Source: Nematostella vectensis
Lineage: Eukaryota > Cnidaria > Anthozoa > Actiniaria > Edwardsiidae
DNA: 60,000 bases
Direction of reading: 5' to 3'
Assembly: GCF_932526225.1 (NCBI RefSeq)
Contig: NC_064043.1
Location: 13,888,085 to 13,948,084 of the forward strand
This document shows positions 12,901 through 24,900 of the stretch, piece after piece; positions within the stretch are counted from its first letter, which is position 1, and each line of letters begins with the position of its first letter. The notes under the pieces are model-generated. The model saw only the letters and a list, made by a program, of their open reading frames with translations. It was not told the origin of the DNA and ran no database searches. The translations under genes and the position numbers were made by a program.

Positions 12901-15900
12901 TGCACAAACACCCAGACACGCAAATGTACGTGCACGCAACAAGACACGCACACGTACGTACACGCACCCAGACGCGCCAATACACGTACACGCACCCAGA
13001 CACGCAAATGTACGTACACGCACTCAGACACGCAAATGCACAAACACCCAGACACGCAAATGTACGTACACACACCCTGACATTCAAAAACACGTACACG
13101 CACCAAGACACGCAAATGCACGTAGACGCACCAAGACACGCAAATGCACGTACACGCAGATAGACACGCAAATGATGCACCCAGACAAGTAAATACACGT
13201 ACACGCACACAGGCACGCAAATGTACGTAAACGAACGCACGTACACCCCCCAGACACCGAATACACGTAAACGCACCCAGAAAAGTTCATGCGTACACGC
13301 ACCCAGACACCCAAGATACAAAATGCACCTACGCACTTAATCACCCTTAGTCGCCGTACACGCAGTGAGACACGCAAATGCACGCGCAAATGCACGCGCA
13401 AATACATGGTCTTAAGACTCACAATCCCGAATTTGTATGTTCGACAACAGCTTCTTCCTGCCCGCTTCTCTTGAGTCCGTTGAATGGCACGATGAACTGT
13501 ACACATGACAGCACTGCTGTAGGCACCGTGTGTGTCTTTGGCTGCGAAGGTGGTCGGCGGGTCGTCGGATCTACGGAGAGGCGGTGTCAGCCGACCGGTG
13601 AATGGTCAGGTGTTCAGCCCGCATGCCAAAGTAAGACTGTGGTGTGTGTTTGCTTTTTACACAGACTCCTTTTCAATTTGAGCTGGGAGCGAATATTTCA
13701 CTGGAGACCATAAACGTTTTTCTCATAACTTTAGTCTTGGTAAGACAAACTTGTATCAAAAATATATTTTTTCAATGTCTCCATCTCTTAGCCCTATTAA
13801 TGCTGCTATAAATGCTGTTTTCCAATGTCTCTAGCCCTTGTAATGCTGCTACTTTTTTCATTCTCTATTTCTTAGCCACGATTAGACTAACTGAGGGGTA
13901 CACCCACATGGATGGCGACGTTGAAATACAAGTCGACGGTCGATGGGGAAAGATTTGCATTGGCGGAGGACGGATACAGGAAAAACTGGTCGCCATGGTA
14001 ACCTGCCGATATCTTGGATACGAGGGGGATGCATACCTAATGACGTCACCATGGCAACGCATACCTCGTGATGCCTGGATGGATCTAAGGTCATGTGACG
14101 GCACCGAAGCATCGGTTACTGAATGTGTTGGAACATTCGATCGGTACATCTGTCCCTATCACAGAAAACTGGCAGTGAATTGCAATAAGGCACCATGTAT
14201 GTAAGGGAATTCAAACATAATCAAATGGAATGCTTAGTACGGGTTAGGTGTCTCCATAGCTCAAATAAACATCGCGAAACGTGATCAAATGTGCTTCATA
14301 TTTCACTCGTCGTGTAGGTACGGACTGCTCCACGCAGTTTACAATCATAAGTGTGAGTAGTGTGTGTGTAGCAGTGTCACTAAAGATGTTACCATTCGTC
14401 AGCATCCTCAAACGTCTTTCTTTGAGAAGGGACGAGGGGTTCAATGCCCCAAATACTGTATACAGAGATATGGCCCAGCGGGGTTCCCCATTATAGAGCC
14501 ATAGGACCGTGTCACTGAGATATCGGGAAATTGTAGTTACTATGGCATAAATGACTTCCAATTAATGTTTGTGACCTCTTCTCAGTCTTCTCTGTTTTTT
14601 AGGTCCCGGCAATTGTTCTTGCTCCGGTGAGGCCGTAAATGAGATCAGATGTAGGAAGCAAGATATCCTGCCACAAGAACTGATACTCATTCCCTACTAC
14701 ACAGAGAAAGTGTAAGTACGATGTTACCATAGCTGTTACTCTATGGCTGTACTCATCAATGTGTAAGTACAATGTTATCATAGCTATTACTCTATGACTA
14801 TACTCATCAGTGTGCACAATGTTATCATAGCTGTTACTCTATGACTGTACTCATCAGTGTGTAAGTACAATGTTATCATAGCTATTACTCTATGACTGTA
14901 CTCGTCAGTGTGAGTAACAAACGCCCCGGGCGTTTATTAGATCACTTATGGTACGTGGGAAGAGGGATGCTGAATTACAGAGGATGTCTTGAGATATTCC
15001 CGGTCTCTTGATTCTAACAAACATTGAGATTTGGGAACATATATATGGATGACAAATATGGTGAAAGCTTCTCTTAGAGGCCCTTAAGAAAAGTCACTAA
15101 AGAACCTTTCAAACGTCAGCCAAATTCAACTGTTCATAGAAGTATTCAACAATAGAATTCAGCCCTGTGTTTATTTATTACCTGTTATCCCCACATAACC
15201 TACACGCAGACCAAGTAAGTCCTTTGTGTTGTTTATAATTTGGGTGGTTTTCTTTCAGACACATACATGGAGTGGACTGGAGTATGTTGAAAAGAATAAT
15301 GGAAAACCCGGCGAATAACAAAAAACGCCTTAAGATTCGGTTGCTGTAAGTATAAGATTTCCCGACACATATAAGACATATAGGCTATAAATTAAGTATA
15401 AATTGGGCCTTCGCCGTTGCTTTGTTCTCTTAACCCAAAGTATTTCCTTCACGACACTTATATACACAAATATATATTTTTTGTTATACAAACGACTCGT
15501 AAATTGCGCGCTCTGATTGGTCAAGTGTCCATGTGTTATAAGAGGACACACCCACGCTTGGCGTCAGAATGTGCACGCGTGCTCCCAAAAACTAGATTGT
15601 TTACATCCTGTTGCGTGTCCGCGACAGGATCATGCAGTCTCGGTACATGAACCCCCGCCGATCTGGATGAAACTTGGCAAGTTTGTTGTGCTCCCCAGAG
15701 GACATCCACATCTCGAACGGTTTGAGGTTTGAATGAATTCGGGGGGAGTTAGACAACCCCTTTGTTTTGGGCCTCAAATGACCTTGAAATTCCTTTGAAA
15801 ATGGCTCCATTCCCCGCTGCTCTCAAGCATACGCGTTTTATTAAATATCAATGACACTTACTATGATTGTTTCCACATATCTATAGAGCTTGTATACAGA

Positions 15901-18900
15901 AGATCATTGAATCTGGTTAAATCTCACCCTATCACGAGCTGTCAATCGAATAACCTATTGCTCGGGCTTTTGAGCGCCTAATTTTTAGGCTAAAATATAT
16001 CCAATGGTCCTATCAACACATTATAGCCACTCATACCAGATGACAAAAAGGGTTATCGAACTTTCAAAATCTGCAATAAAATTTCTGGGCACTTCTATTG
16101 TCGCCCGCGTCATTCTTTCTTGTTATTTGCCCCTTATGGTCGGATACAACTGTTAAATTTTTTCCCCTTAACCACAACATATGTGTACTACATAAATAAA
16201 ATAATATGATTTACATGATCTGGAAATATTTGAGAAGTGCTTGTGATAAAATGGTGCGTAAAATGGCGAATCAAAACTTTTGGTATTGTTTTTTGTATTT
16301 TTAGATGGCAATAAACGCTTTGCTTTTGTTTCAGTGGTAATTTGAGTAATGTTTACTTAATAATTATGATCCAGCTACCGGGAATCAATCTGTTGTTCCA
16401 AAGCGTCTTCACACTTGGTGTTGATTCGTGCGATGTAAATGGCAACCAAGTTAACTTGCTCTTTTGCGGCGTTTTGCAGAACTCCTTGCAGTCGCTCCTA
16501 AAGACCCTAGTGTAAAATAGTTCTTGCAATTGCTATCATGTAAGAGGGATGTCGGTGCGCACTTAGCGCGACTGAACGTCGCCAGGCGCGATAAAAGAAC
16601 CGAGTCGGCGCTGATTTTTGGCAAGAACTGATGACTTTGAGGCTAGTGAAACACAGAAAAACATTTGCCCAAATCACTGCGACGCTCTTGGGATTCAGTG
16701 AAAACCAGGGGTGAAATGCCAGCATCCTTTATAGCAAGCATGGAAAATGCGACAGAGCATCAAAGTATCAAGGGAAGTGTGGCAGTTCTGGAAAGTTCTT
16801 GTTCCTGTCGTCTCAGGTAAGCATTGCGGTGATCAATAATAAGTCATCTTTGGATTTCGGTGTCATTTCTAAAACAGGTTATGTTTTTTTTCAAAAGCTA
16901 TATGCAAGAAGTGCCGTGTTGCACATAGTTTGGGAGTCCATAGTTTGGAAGTCCTAAAACTTGTCACCAGTTTACTTCCGGAGGGAGGGCCATATGTTAG
17001 AAAACTGTAATTCGGTTAATATGCTACCCTCGCTAAATAAAGATTATTGTATTGTATTGTATTGTATTGTATTGTATTGTATTGTATTGTATTGTATTGT
17101 ATTGTATTGTATTGTATTGTATTGTATTGTATTGTATTGTATTGTATTGTATTGTATTGTATTGTATTGTATTGTATTGTATTGTATTGTATTGTATTGT
17201 ATTGTATTGTATTGTATTGTATTGTATTGTATTGTATTGTATTGTATTGTATGGTATGGTATGGTATGGTATGGTATGGTATGGTATGGCATGGCATGGC
17301 ATGGCATGGCATGGTATGGCATGGTATGGTATGGTATGGTATGGTATGGTATGGTATGGTATGGTATGGTATGGTATGGTATGGTAAGAAAGAAAATCGA
17401 CACATCTTAACACTTTTATAATATAAAGACATACAAAGGATGGACGGAAGGACAAACGATGTGTTTAGTAAAAGAAGGTAAGTAAGTAAGACTTCAATTT
17501 AGAAACTTCGTCTGAGCTATGAAAAACTCGTGTTGACATATTTCTAGCACTCAATAAGTTAAAGCCATGTGAGGGCCTTTCCTAACTAGTAATTTAGCTA
17601 GTTTGTTTATCCATTGTCCCATAAAAAGAATAGGAAGATCATGTGGTAATTGTGCGATTGATTGTCAGTAAACAAACGTCGCATAGTCCGGCGGATATGT
17701 GCAGATTTTACCTTGAATTGCGCACTTTTTGCTAAAGTTATCAATTTTAGCATAGTGATAGTTTTTAATACCCCTTACAAGATAGGCTATGGAGCCAAGC
17801 TCATTTCGGCTTTAATTTCTTATTAATAATGATTATTGATTTGGCCGCCAATTTGAACCGGAAGTAAACTAATTTTTTCCAAAAAATAAATAAACTCGCA
17901 CATTTTGAGAAGGTTTACTCATAGAAGAATAAAATATACATCAAAGAATGCATATTAACCCAAGAATTCTGAAAGTAACCGCAAATTTTTAATGTTTGTA
18001 ACTTTTTACGGTGACAGCGATTTTAAACCGGAAGTAGTCAAGAATAAATACTGGCACGCTTGTTTCACTTTGCGCCTTTTAACAAAAATAAAAAAAAAAA
18101 CTTATTTCAGGAGTAGTTTAGGGGAATCTTTACAAGATAGACAAGATGGAGCTGTACAGGACCCGAAATGATCCCAGGACCCGAAATGATCCCCAAAAGT
18201 ACCCCAACTGATCCTCGGACCCGAAACGATACCGAGGAGTCCCCGAAATCAACCCCAAGGAATTGCGGTAATGGACAAAGGGAAAGCAGAAGAAATACTT
18301 GCAATTCTTGAACCATAATTAAGGGTTAACAGCGACTCGATTTCTAAACAACGTGACTTAAAAATATTAAATTTCAACACAATACTTCTATTTATTACAT
18401 TGCCCGGCGTTAAACCCATAAACAGAGTCTAAAACAAATACACAACTTTTAATTGCTACTGAAAGAAATACAGCATGTATAAACATAGCACAGCTTTGCT
18501 CAGATCATTCAAACTTTTGACCTTCCATCACACTCTAAACATTTTGCGGTTCCGACACATGACTCTGACACTATAAATCTCATTTCCGGTAAACATCACC
18601 CCTAAAAATTAATATTCTTTCGACAACCTCAACATGTATTTCACCACGAAATCCTTGTTCTCACGAGCGAATATTTACCGACACATTTTAGGCAGCCGGT
18701 TTGGCCGAGAAGATGGAATGACAAAAGCACACTAAGTAATACACTCGAACAACCTTTCTACTACCGATGCAAAATATTAAGAGGATGTGGCTTTGTTGAA
18801 AGCAATATATTATGTGAGTTTTGAACTTCCTCATGTAGTCGTGCGTACACCCCGGCATGATCTCATGATATGATAGGTCTTTTATTCACCGAAAACAAAC

Positions 18901-21900
18901 TCTTTCATTCACCGAAAACAAACATGCCCAAAAAAAACTTTAAAACATTTCGCTTCCTGTTAAAAGCAGCATGTCCTATCTGTAAAGACTTTCTTTTATG
19001 GCTTGTTATGTAAAAATGATTTATCCACGCCGGGTTCTTCAAATTACTATCACAAAGAATTGTTAGTTGACCCCAATTTCTGACTCAACCACTGTATTCC
19101 CCCGCAGTCGTATATTAAAATCTTAATACTATAGTTTTAGTTCATGTAAATTCCATTTTAATAACACAAACAAAGCTAAATGTTTCATATGTTTTTAAAA
19201 CTGAAAGCCAATCCTTACACATTCCTTTAGTTGTCCATTACTGTAATTCCTTGGGGTTCATTTCGGGGACTCTTGGGGATCGTTTCGGGTCCCGGGATCA
19301 GTTGGGGAACTTTTGGGGATCGTTTCGGGTCCTGGGATCGTTTCGGGTCCTGGGATCATTTCGGGTCCTGTACAACTGAGCCAAAAAATTTTGATAAAAT
19401 AACGGATTATCTTGCGCTATTTAAATGGACGATAATTTTCGGGAAGTGAAAATCACGCGTCGATGCTCACTAAAAGTCGTCAAATGATAGAAAAGCCACA
19501 TGTAGCCAGCACAAGTATACCAAATATACACACTCAATAGCTGGATCAAGACAAAAGAAAGAAGAAAAAAACTGCTTATGTGACAAGCCTGGATGGGATA
19601 CCAAGAACCACGGGAGCGGGCCGCTCCACCTACTGACTTCAATGTCTGTAAACGACCGCATACATGAATATGTGCAAGTGCTACAAGATGAACAGTTTCT
19701 AGTAGGAACCGTTTAACTGGTGGCCTCGGATGCGCGCTTATCACTCTCCTTGCCTTTCTTCCTTATTCTACAGAAAAGTGAAAGGAGTATCTCGCCAAAT
19801 AAATACTGGTAGAATTTCACGCATTTACTGGCGTGATACTGTATCCTGTTGTGCGGAAAGAGGGAAAAGACAGTACTTGCTGTATTCCCCGAAGCCACAG
19901 ATGCTTTTCGACAGTTAACCTTCAGGTCAGTTGAGATAAAAGACAGAATGTTTGACAACACTTGAGCGCTTTCCGCTGCTTCTATACGACCGAACAAGTA
20001 CAGAGAGTCGGAAGTAGACAAGGCAAGAATACAGCTCTTCGTGAAGAAAGGAACAGCATTTGTTGTCATTCATTGACGAAGGCAGCTATCATACAACACA
20101 CCACAAAAGCCGCCATTCAAGCAGAGCCTTGTTGGGGACAAGGCACTCCTCCCTGCCTCAGAACTTCCGTCTTTTTAGCAGAATGTACAATAGTTGCCAG
20201 CCGCTTTGGAAAAACGCTACTAAGGCTTTCCAAGGCGTACCAAGATGCCAAAGAACTATTAGATGAAGAACCAAGAGCTATTAGATGCTAGATAGGGTGC
20301 CCAGCACGCTGCACTTACACCCAAGCCAGCATGAAATGTTCAGCCCTTTGCAGCTTCACTGAATCGTGTAACGATAAAGCTGTAAGATATCTGAACTGCA
20401 TTAAATGAAGATAGCAGTTCTCAGTGGAGCTTGTAATTATGGTAGACCGACGTATATAAACCACACTCTTTTAGTTTTATAAGAATCTATTTTTTAAGAA
20501 CTTCCAGCCTGAGATTTCACTAATTTTTAACAACATGCAGGAAAATATTTTCTTAATATCAAATATCAATTTAATGCACATGCAAAATACAACTTTCATT
20601 TATCATTTGTGCAATTCTATTAAAACTAATGCTTCATTGCTTATTCGTATATGCGTTAAGCTGGTTTGATTAGAGTGTACAGAAACAGGTTTGGAAACTA
20701 CTTAAGCATTAAGCTGGTTTGATTAGAGTGTACAGAAACAGGTTTGGAAATTACTTCCGCATTAAGCTGGTTTGATTAGAGTGTACAGAAACAGGTTTGG
20801 AAATTACTTTTACCGTTTCATTTTACCGTTTAAAAAAACAGTAAAATTAATAGCAGAAACCTAAACAGTTTTGTCTTTTCCACAACTTTATCAAATGGAT
20901 TTCATGAATATTATAGTCGTAGACTTTTTAACAAGATGTTCATCTCTGTGCTTTCAAAAATGCCAAATTTAATCTCCGGTGCAAAATGGCGGCAATTTTA
21001 ATCAACAATATTTGTCGGTGATAAAAGCCGATTTTATCTTGGCTCCATAGCTTATCTTATAAAGGTTATTTCAAACTACAACTGCAATAAAATTGGTGTC
21101 TTTTGCTAGAGAGCGCGGGGTGAAATAAACGTCCAAGGTTTATACATTAAATACATTTTGTGACTTCGTCGTCTAGTGGCAAAACATTATCAAAATTTGC
21201 AAGTTTATTTACTTTTATGAAAAAGGTAATTTACTTCCGGTTCAAAATGGCGGCCAAATCAATACTCCTTATTATTAAAAAAGTAAAGCCGATCTGACGT
21301 TGGCTCTATAGGATTTACTTCCCAAATTAATCTGTTTTTTCTTCATTGCATTCATTTTGGAGTAGGCCACCAATAACAAGGCCACTATATGGTAAAGGGT
21401 GGTTTCACCAATGTGTAATGCATGAAAGGAGGTTTTTTTGGATTTTAATTCCAGACATTTTTCCTGAATATTCGGTCCAATGAAGGAGAGAATCACCACT
21501 AAATCAATACATAAAAATTACAGTATGGCATCTAAACAGTCTAAATATATTATTACGAATCTTTGGAATGCTGTTACATCCATGACATATTCTGCACAAG
21601 GTAAAATTTGTCGGAGTATTGTTTTGATTAAAAAAAATATTCATAATAGAACCTCTATGATGGGACATAAGAATTTACCATTAGACTCTTGACAACTTTG
21701 ACAGCCATATTCACACCAGGAATTGTGTTTGTTAACTTTGATGTACTGCATAATTTAGATTATTGAATAAGGCCTGGATCCATTTGGTTCGTACAATAAA
21801 TATATCTCAGAAAAGAGCAGGATCCTAGATCCCCCAAAAATACCTCGATCAGTCAACACAAAAGGTGTTCAATGCTGGCTCCGCTTTTAGGCAGTGCCTA

Positions 21901-24900
21901 AATCTATATATTATCTTAAGTATTCTTCCGTAGCTTTTTGTCACTTTTCTCCATTTTTTTTTTCAGATGAATCCCAGCTGCCAGCTTTAGAGGCATGATG
22001 CTAGGACAGGATGTATTCATTAATACAGCTAAGTAACAAAAAGATAGATAATAGTTACCAATACCAATAAAAACTTGTTTAAAAAAAACTAAATCAGCTA
22101 ATAAAATAACTAAAGTAGTCAGAAACTTTGAAAACAAGTTAGAGTGTTTTTTTTTTTCATTCACCCTTTGACAAAGTGGCTGGTACAAAACACTGACCAA
22201 AATTGGCCCCCATCTAGATATAGATGGGTTTTCTAATAAAAAAAAAATTCTTTGTTTAAATTTGCACTAATTAACTCCACAGGGGTTTGTGAGAAATCTA
22301 CTTTTGAAATAGCTATTATTTGAATCTGAGATGATCTTTTTTTCAATGCCACACCGAGCCCTTTTTTATGTTTTAGCACAAAAAACACAGATGTACATAC
22401 CCTTGACACCCTGATGCTTCAATATGGGTCCATGGACCACCTCAAGGAGGGTCAGTGTTTTTTACAAACCATACCCAAGACATAGTGTCAATTCAAATAG
22501 AGTAGTAGCCACAAAAACACAGTAAAGAAGGTTGATAAAACTGTTTAGCCAATATTTTTAATTTTTACCAAATTACTTTTCTTACCCTTTTACTGAAAGA
22601 AAATTATAAAAATCAAGAAAATCTAGTAGTAGTGCAATGTGAAAGGAAGAAGGGGAATTTGGACAATGTAGGCAAGTATGAAGCACATTCACTGGCAAAA
22701 GCAATATGCTAATGTATAGAAATGTGTTGTGAGCTGATATGGTTGATGTTGAAGAGAATAAAAAAGAAACCCATTTTGCTGTAAAAAAAAAACTATAATT
22801 CTTCAATGTTCCTTAATCGATGATACCTCCAAATACACCCAAACAAGTTTTTCCGGGTTAAACAACAACAAAAAATATACCTACAAACATATCCCACTCT
22901 ACCTACACCTGTGCATCACGAACTCTTCGGAACGGCTTCACTCACACATTGCATATATACATACATGTATGTATTAAGGCTAATAAGCCTCTGGCTTCGG
23001 CTTTTCCCTGTATTTACATTTAAAATATTCAATAAAAGATTGGTTGATTGATTGATTGATTGATTATTATAATATGGCTTAAATAGATTTTACGCTGGCT
23101 CCGCTTTTAGGCAGTGCCTAAATCTATATATTATTGTATTGTATTGTGTTGTATTGTGTTGTGTTGTGTTGTATTGTGTTGTGTTGTGTTGTGTTGTATT
23201 GTGTTGTGTTGTGTTGTGTTGTGTTGTGTTGTGTTGTGATGTGATGTGATGTGATGTGATGTGATGTGATGTGATGTGATGTGATGTGATGTGATGTGAT
23301 GTGATGTTGTGATGTGATGTGATGTGATGTGATGTGATGTGATGTGATGTGATGTGATGTGATGTGATGTGATGTGATGTGATGTGATGTGATGTGATGT
23401 GATGTGATGTGATGTGATGTGATGTGATGTGATGTGATGTGATGTGATGTGATGTGATGTGATGTGATGTGATGTGATGTGATATGTGGTGTGATATGTG
23501 GTGTGGTGTGGTGTGGTGTGGTGTGGTGTGGTGTGGTGTGGTGTGGTGTGGTGTGGTGTGCCGTGCCGTGCCGTGCTGTTGCTCATTATAAATGCAAGGG
23601 ATGTATACGAGCTTCCCCGGGATGTATCTATATACATCCCTTGCATTTTAATAGAGCAATTAAATTCAATTCATAAGCCCCGCTCTTCCCTGCTGAATAT
23701 AAAAACCTTCCCCGGGCTCTTAGCTACTTGCCTATTAATGAGGTTTGTACGTGAAATAAAGCCCTACAGAAAGCAATGGAAACCGTGTCAATAATGCAAT
23801 AATCATAGTAAGAGTTTATATATTTAATTAAATGCGTATGCTTGAGAGCAGCGGGAAATGGAGCCATTTTCAAAGGAATTTCAAGGTCATTTGAGGCCCA
23901 AAACAAGGGGGGTGGTCTAACTCCCCTCGAATTCATTCAAACTTCAAACCGTCCGAGGTGTGGATTTCCTCTGGGGAGCACATCCAACTGGCCAAGTTTC
24001 ATCCAGATCGGCGGGGGGTCATGTACCGCGACTGCATGGTCCTGTCGCGGACACGCACTTTAAAACAATGTTATTGTTGTATAAAACAAATAGGTATCAT
24101 TTATCTGTCCTATAAAGATGCACAGAAGACAAAACTGCGTGTCATGGTGTCGTGAACAACAGTCACACAACTCGACTGCGTCTCGTTGCATACTTTTTTG
24201 TTTATGATACGCTGTTACGTCATCTGTGCATCTATTAGAGGACAGACGCACGCAAAAATAAGAACTATTTGTTAAAAGATATCAACCGAACCAATATTGT
24301 TTGTACATGATGACAATTAAGCTTTGTCCCTTTTGTCCTTTAGGGAGTTTTCAGATGCTGGTATTACTAGAATTCCAAAGGGGACTTTCATCTCACTTTA
24401 TGCATTAACATTTTTGTAAGTATATTTCGTATTTCTTTGTTTTACAACCGAACTAAAAACAAAGCTATTCACGGGCAACAATCAGGGTTCTCCCTCAAAA
24501 GAGTTTAAAAAAATTCCCGTTCTCTTAATCGTTGGAGAACAGTGGCAACCATGTACCCATCGTCATATACAATGGAATACTCAAATAAGTATAGCATCTT
24601 CATAGTTCTCTTACTCATTCGATGTCTGCCCTCTTGCCCTGAGCGCATCAGGTCACGGTAAACTCCATGCGCCATTTAGATGCGTAAGTCAGGAATAAGC
24701 CCCATTGAATGTACCGCCACATTTTTTTTTCCATATTCAGGTATTTGCCTTGGAACAGGGTAGAGTCACTGTCAAGCATCGAGGACGGCGCCTTTCGGGA
24801 AAAAGGATATGGGTGAGCAAGACAGCAACCGGGGGGGGGAGGGGAATTAGAGGACGGCGACTTTTGGGAAAAAGGATATAGGTGAGCAAGACAGCAACCG

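Noticed and set aside
11140-13506. Many overlapping open frames with [13 protein letters not shown]- or [13 protein letters not shown]-like repeats on both strands
   Set aside because: They follow the 28-bp minisatellite in every frame; no start context, splice or domain supports a protein.
16961-17455. Open frames of YCIVL, MVWYG and NTIQY repeats
   Set aside because: Direct translation of the ATTGT/ATGGT array.
19713-20291. Opposed 109- and 118-codon frames as a gene
   Set aside because: They overlap on opposite strands within a foldback region and neither shows a recognisable domain.
23131-23794. Open frames of SHHIT and VVWCG repeats
   Set aside because: Direct translation of the GATGT/GGTGT array; the non-repeat ends have no recognised domain.
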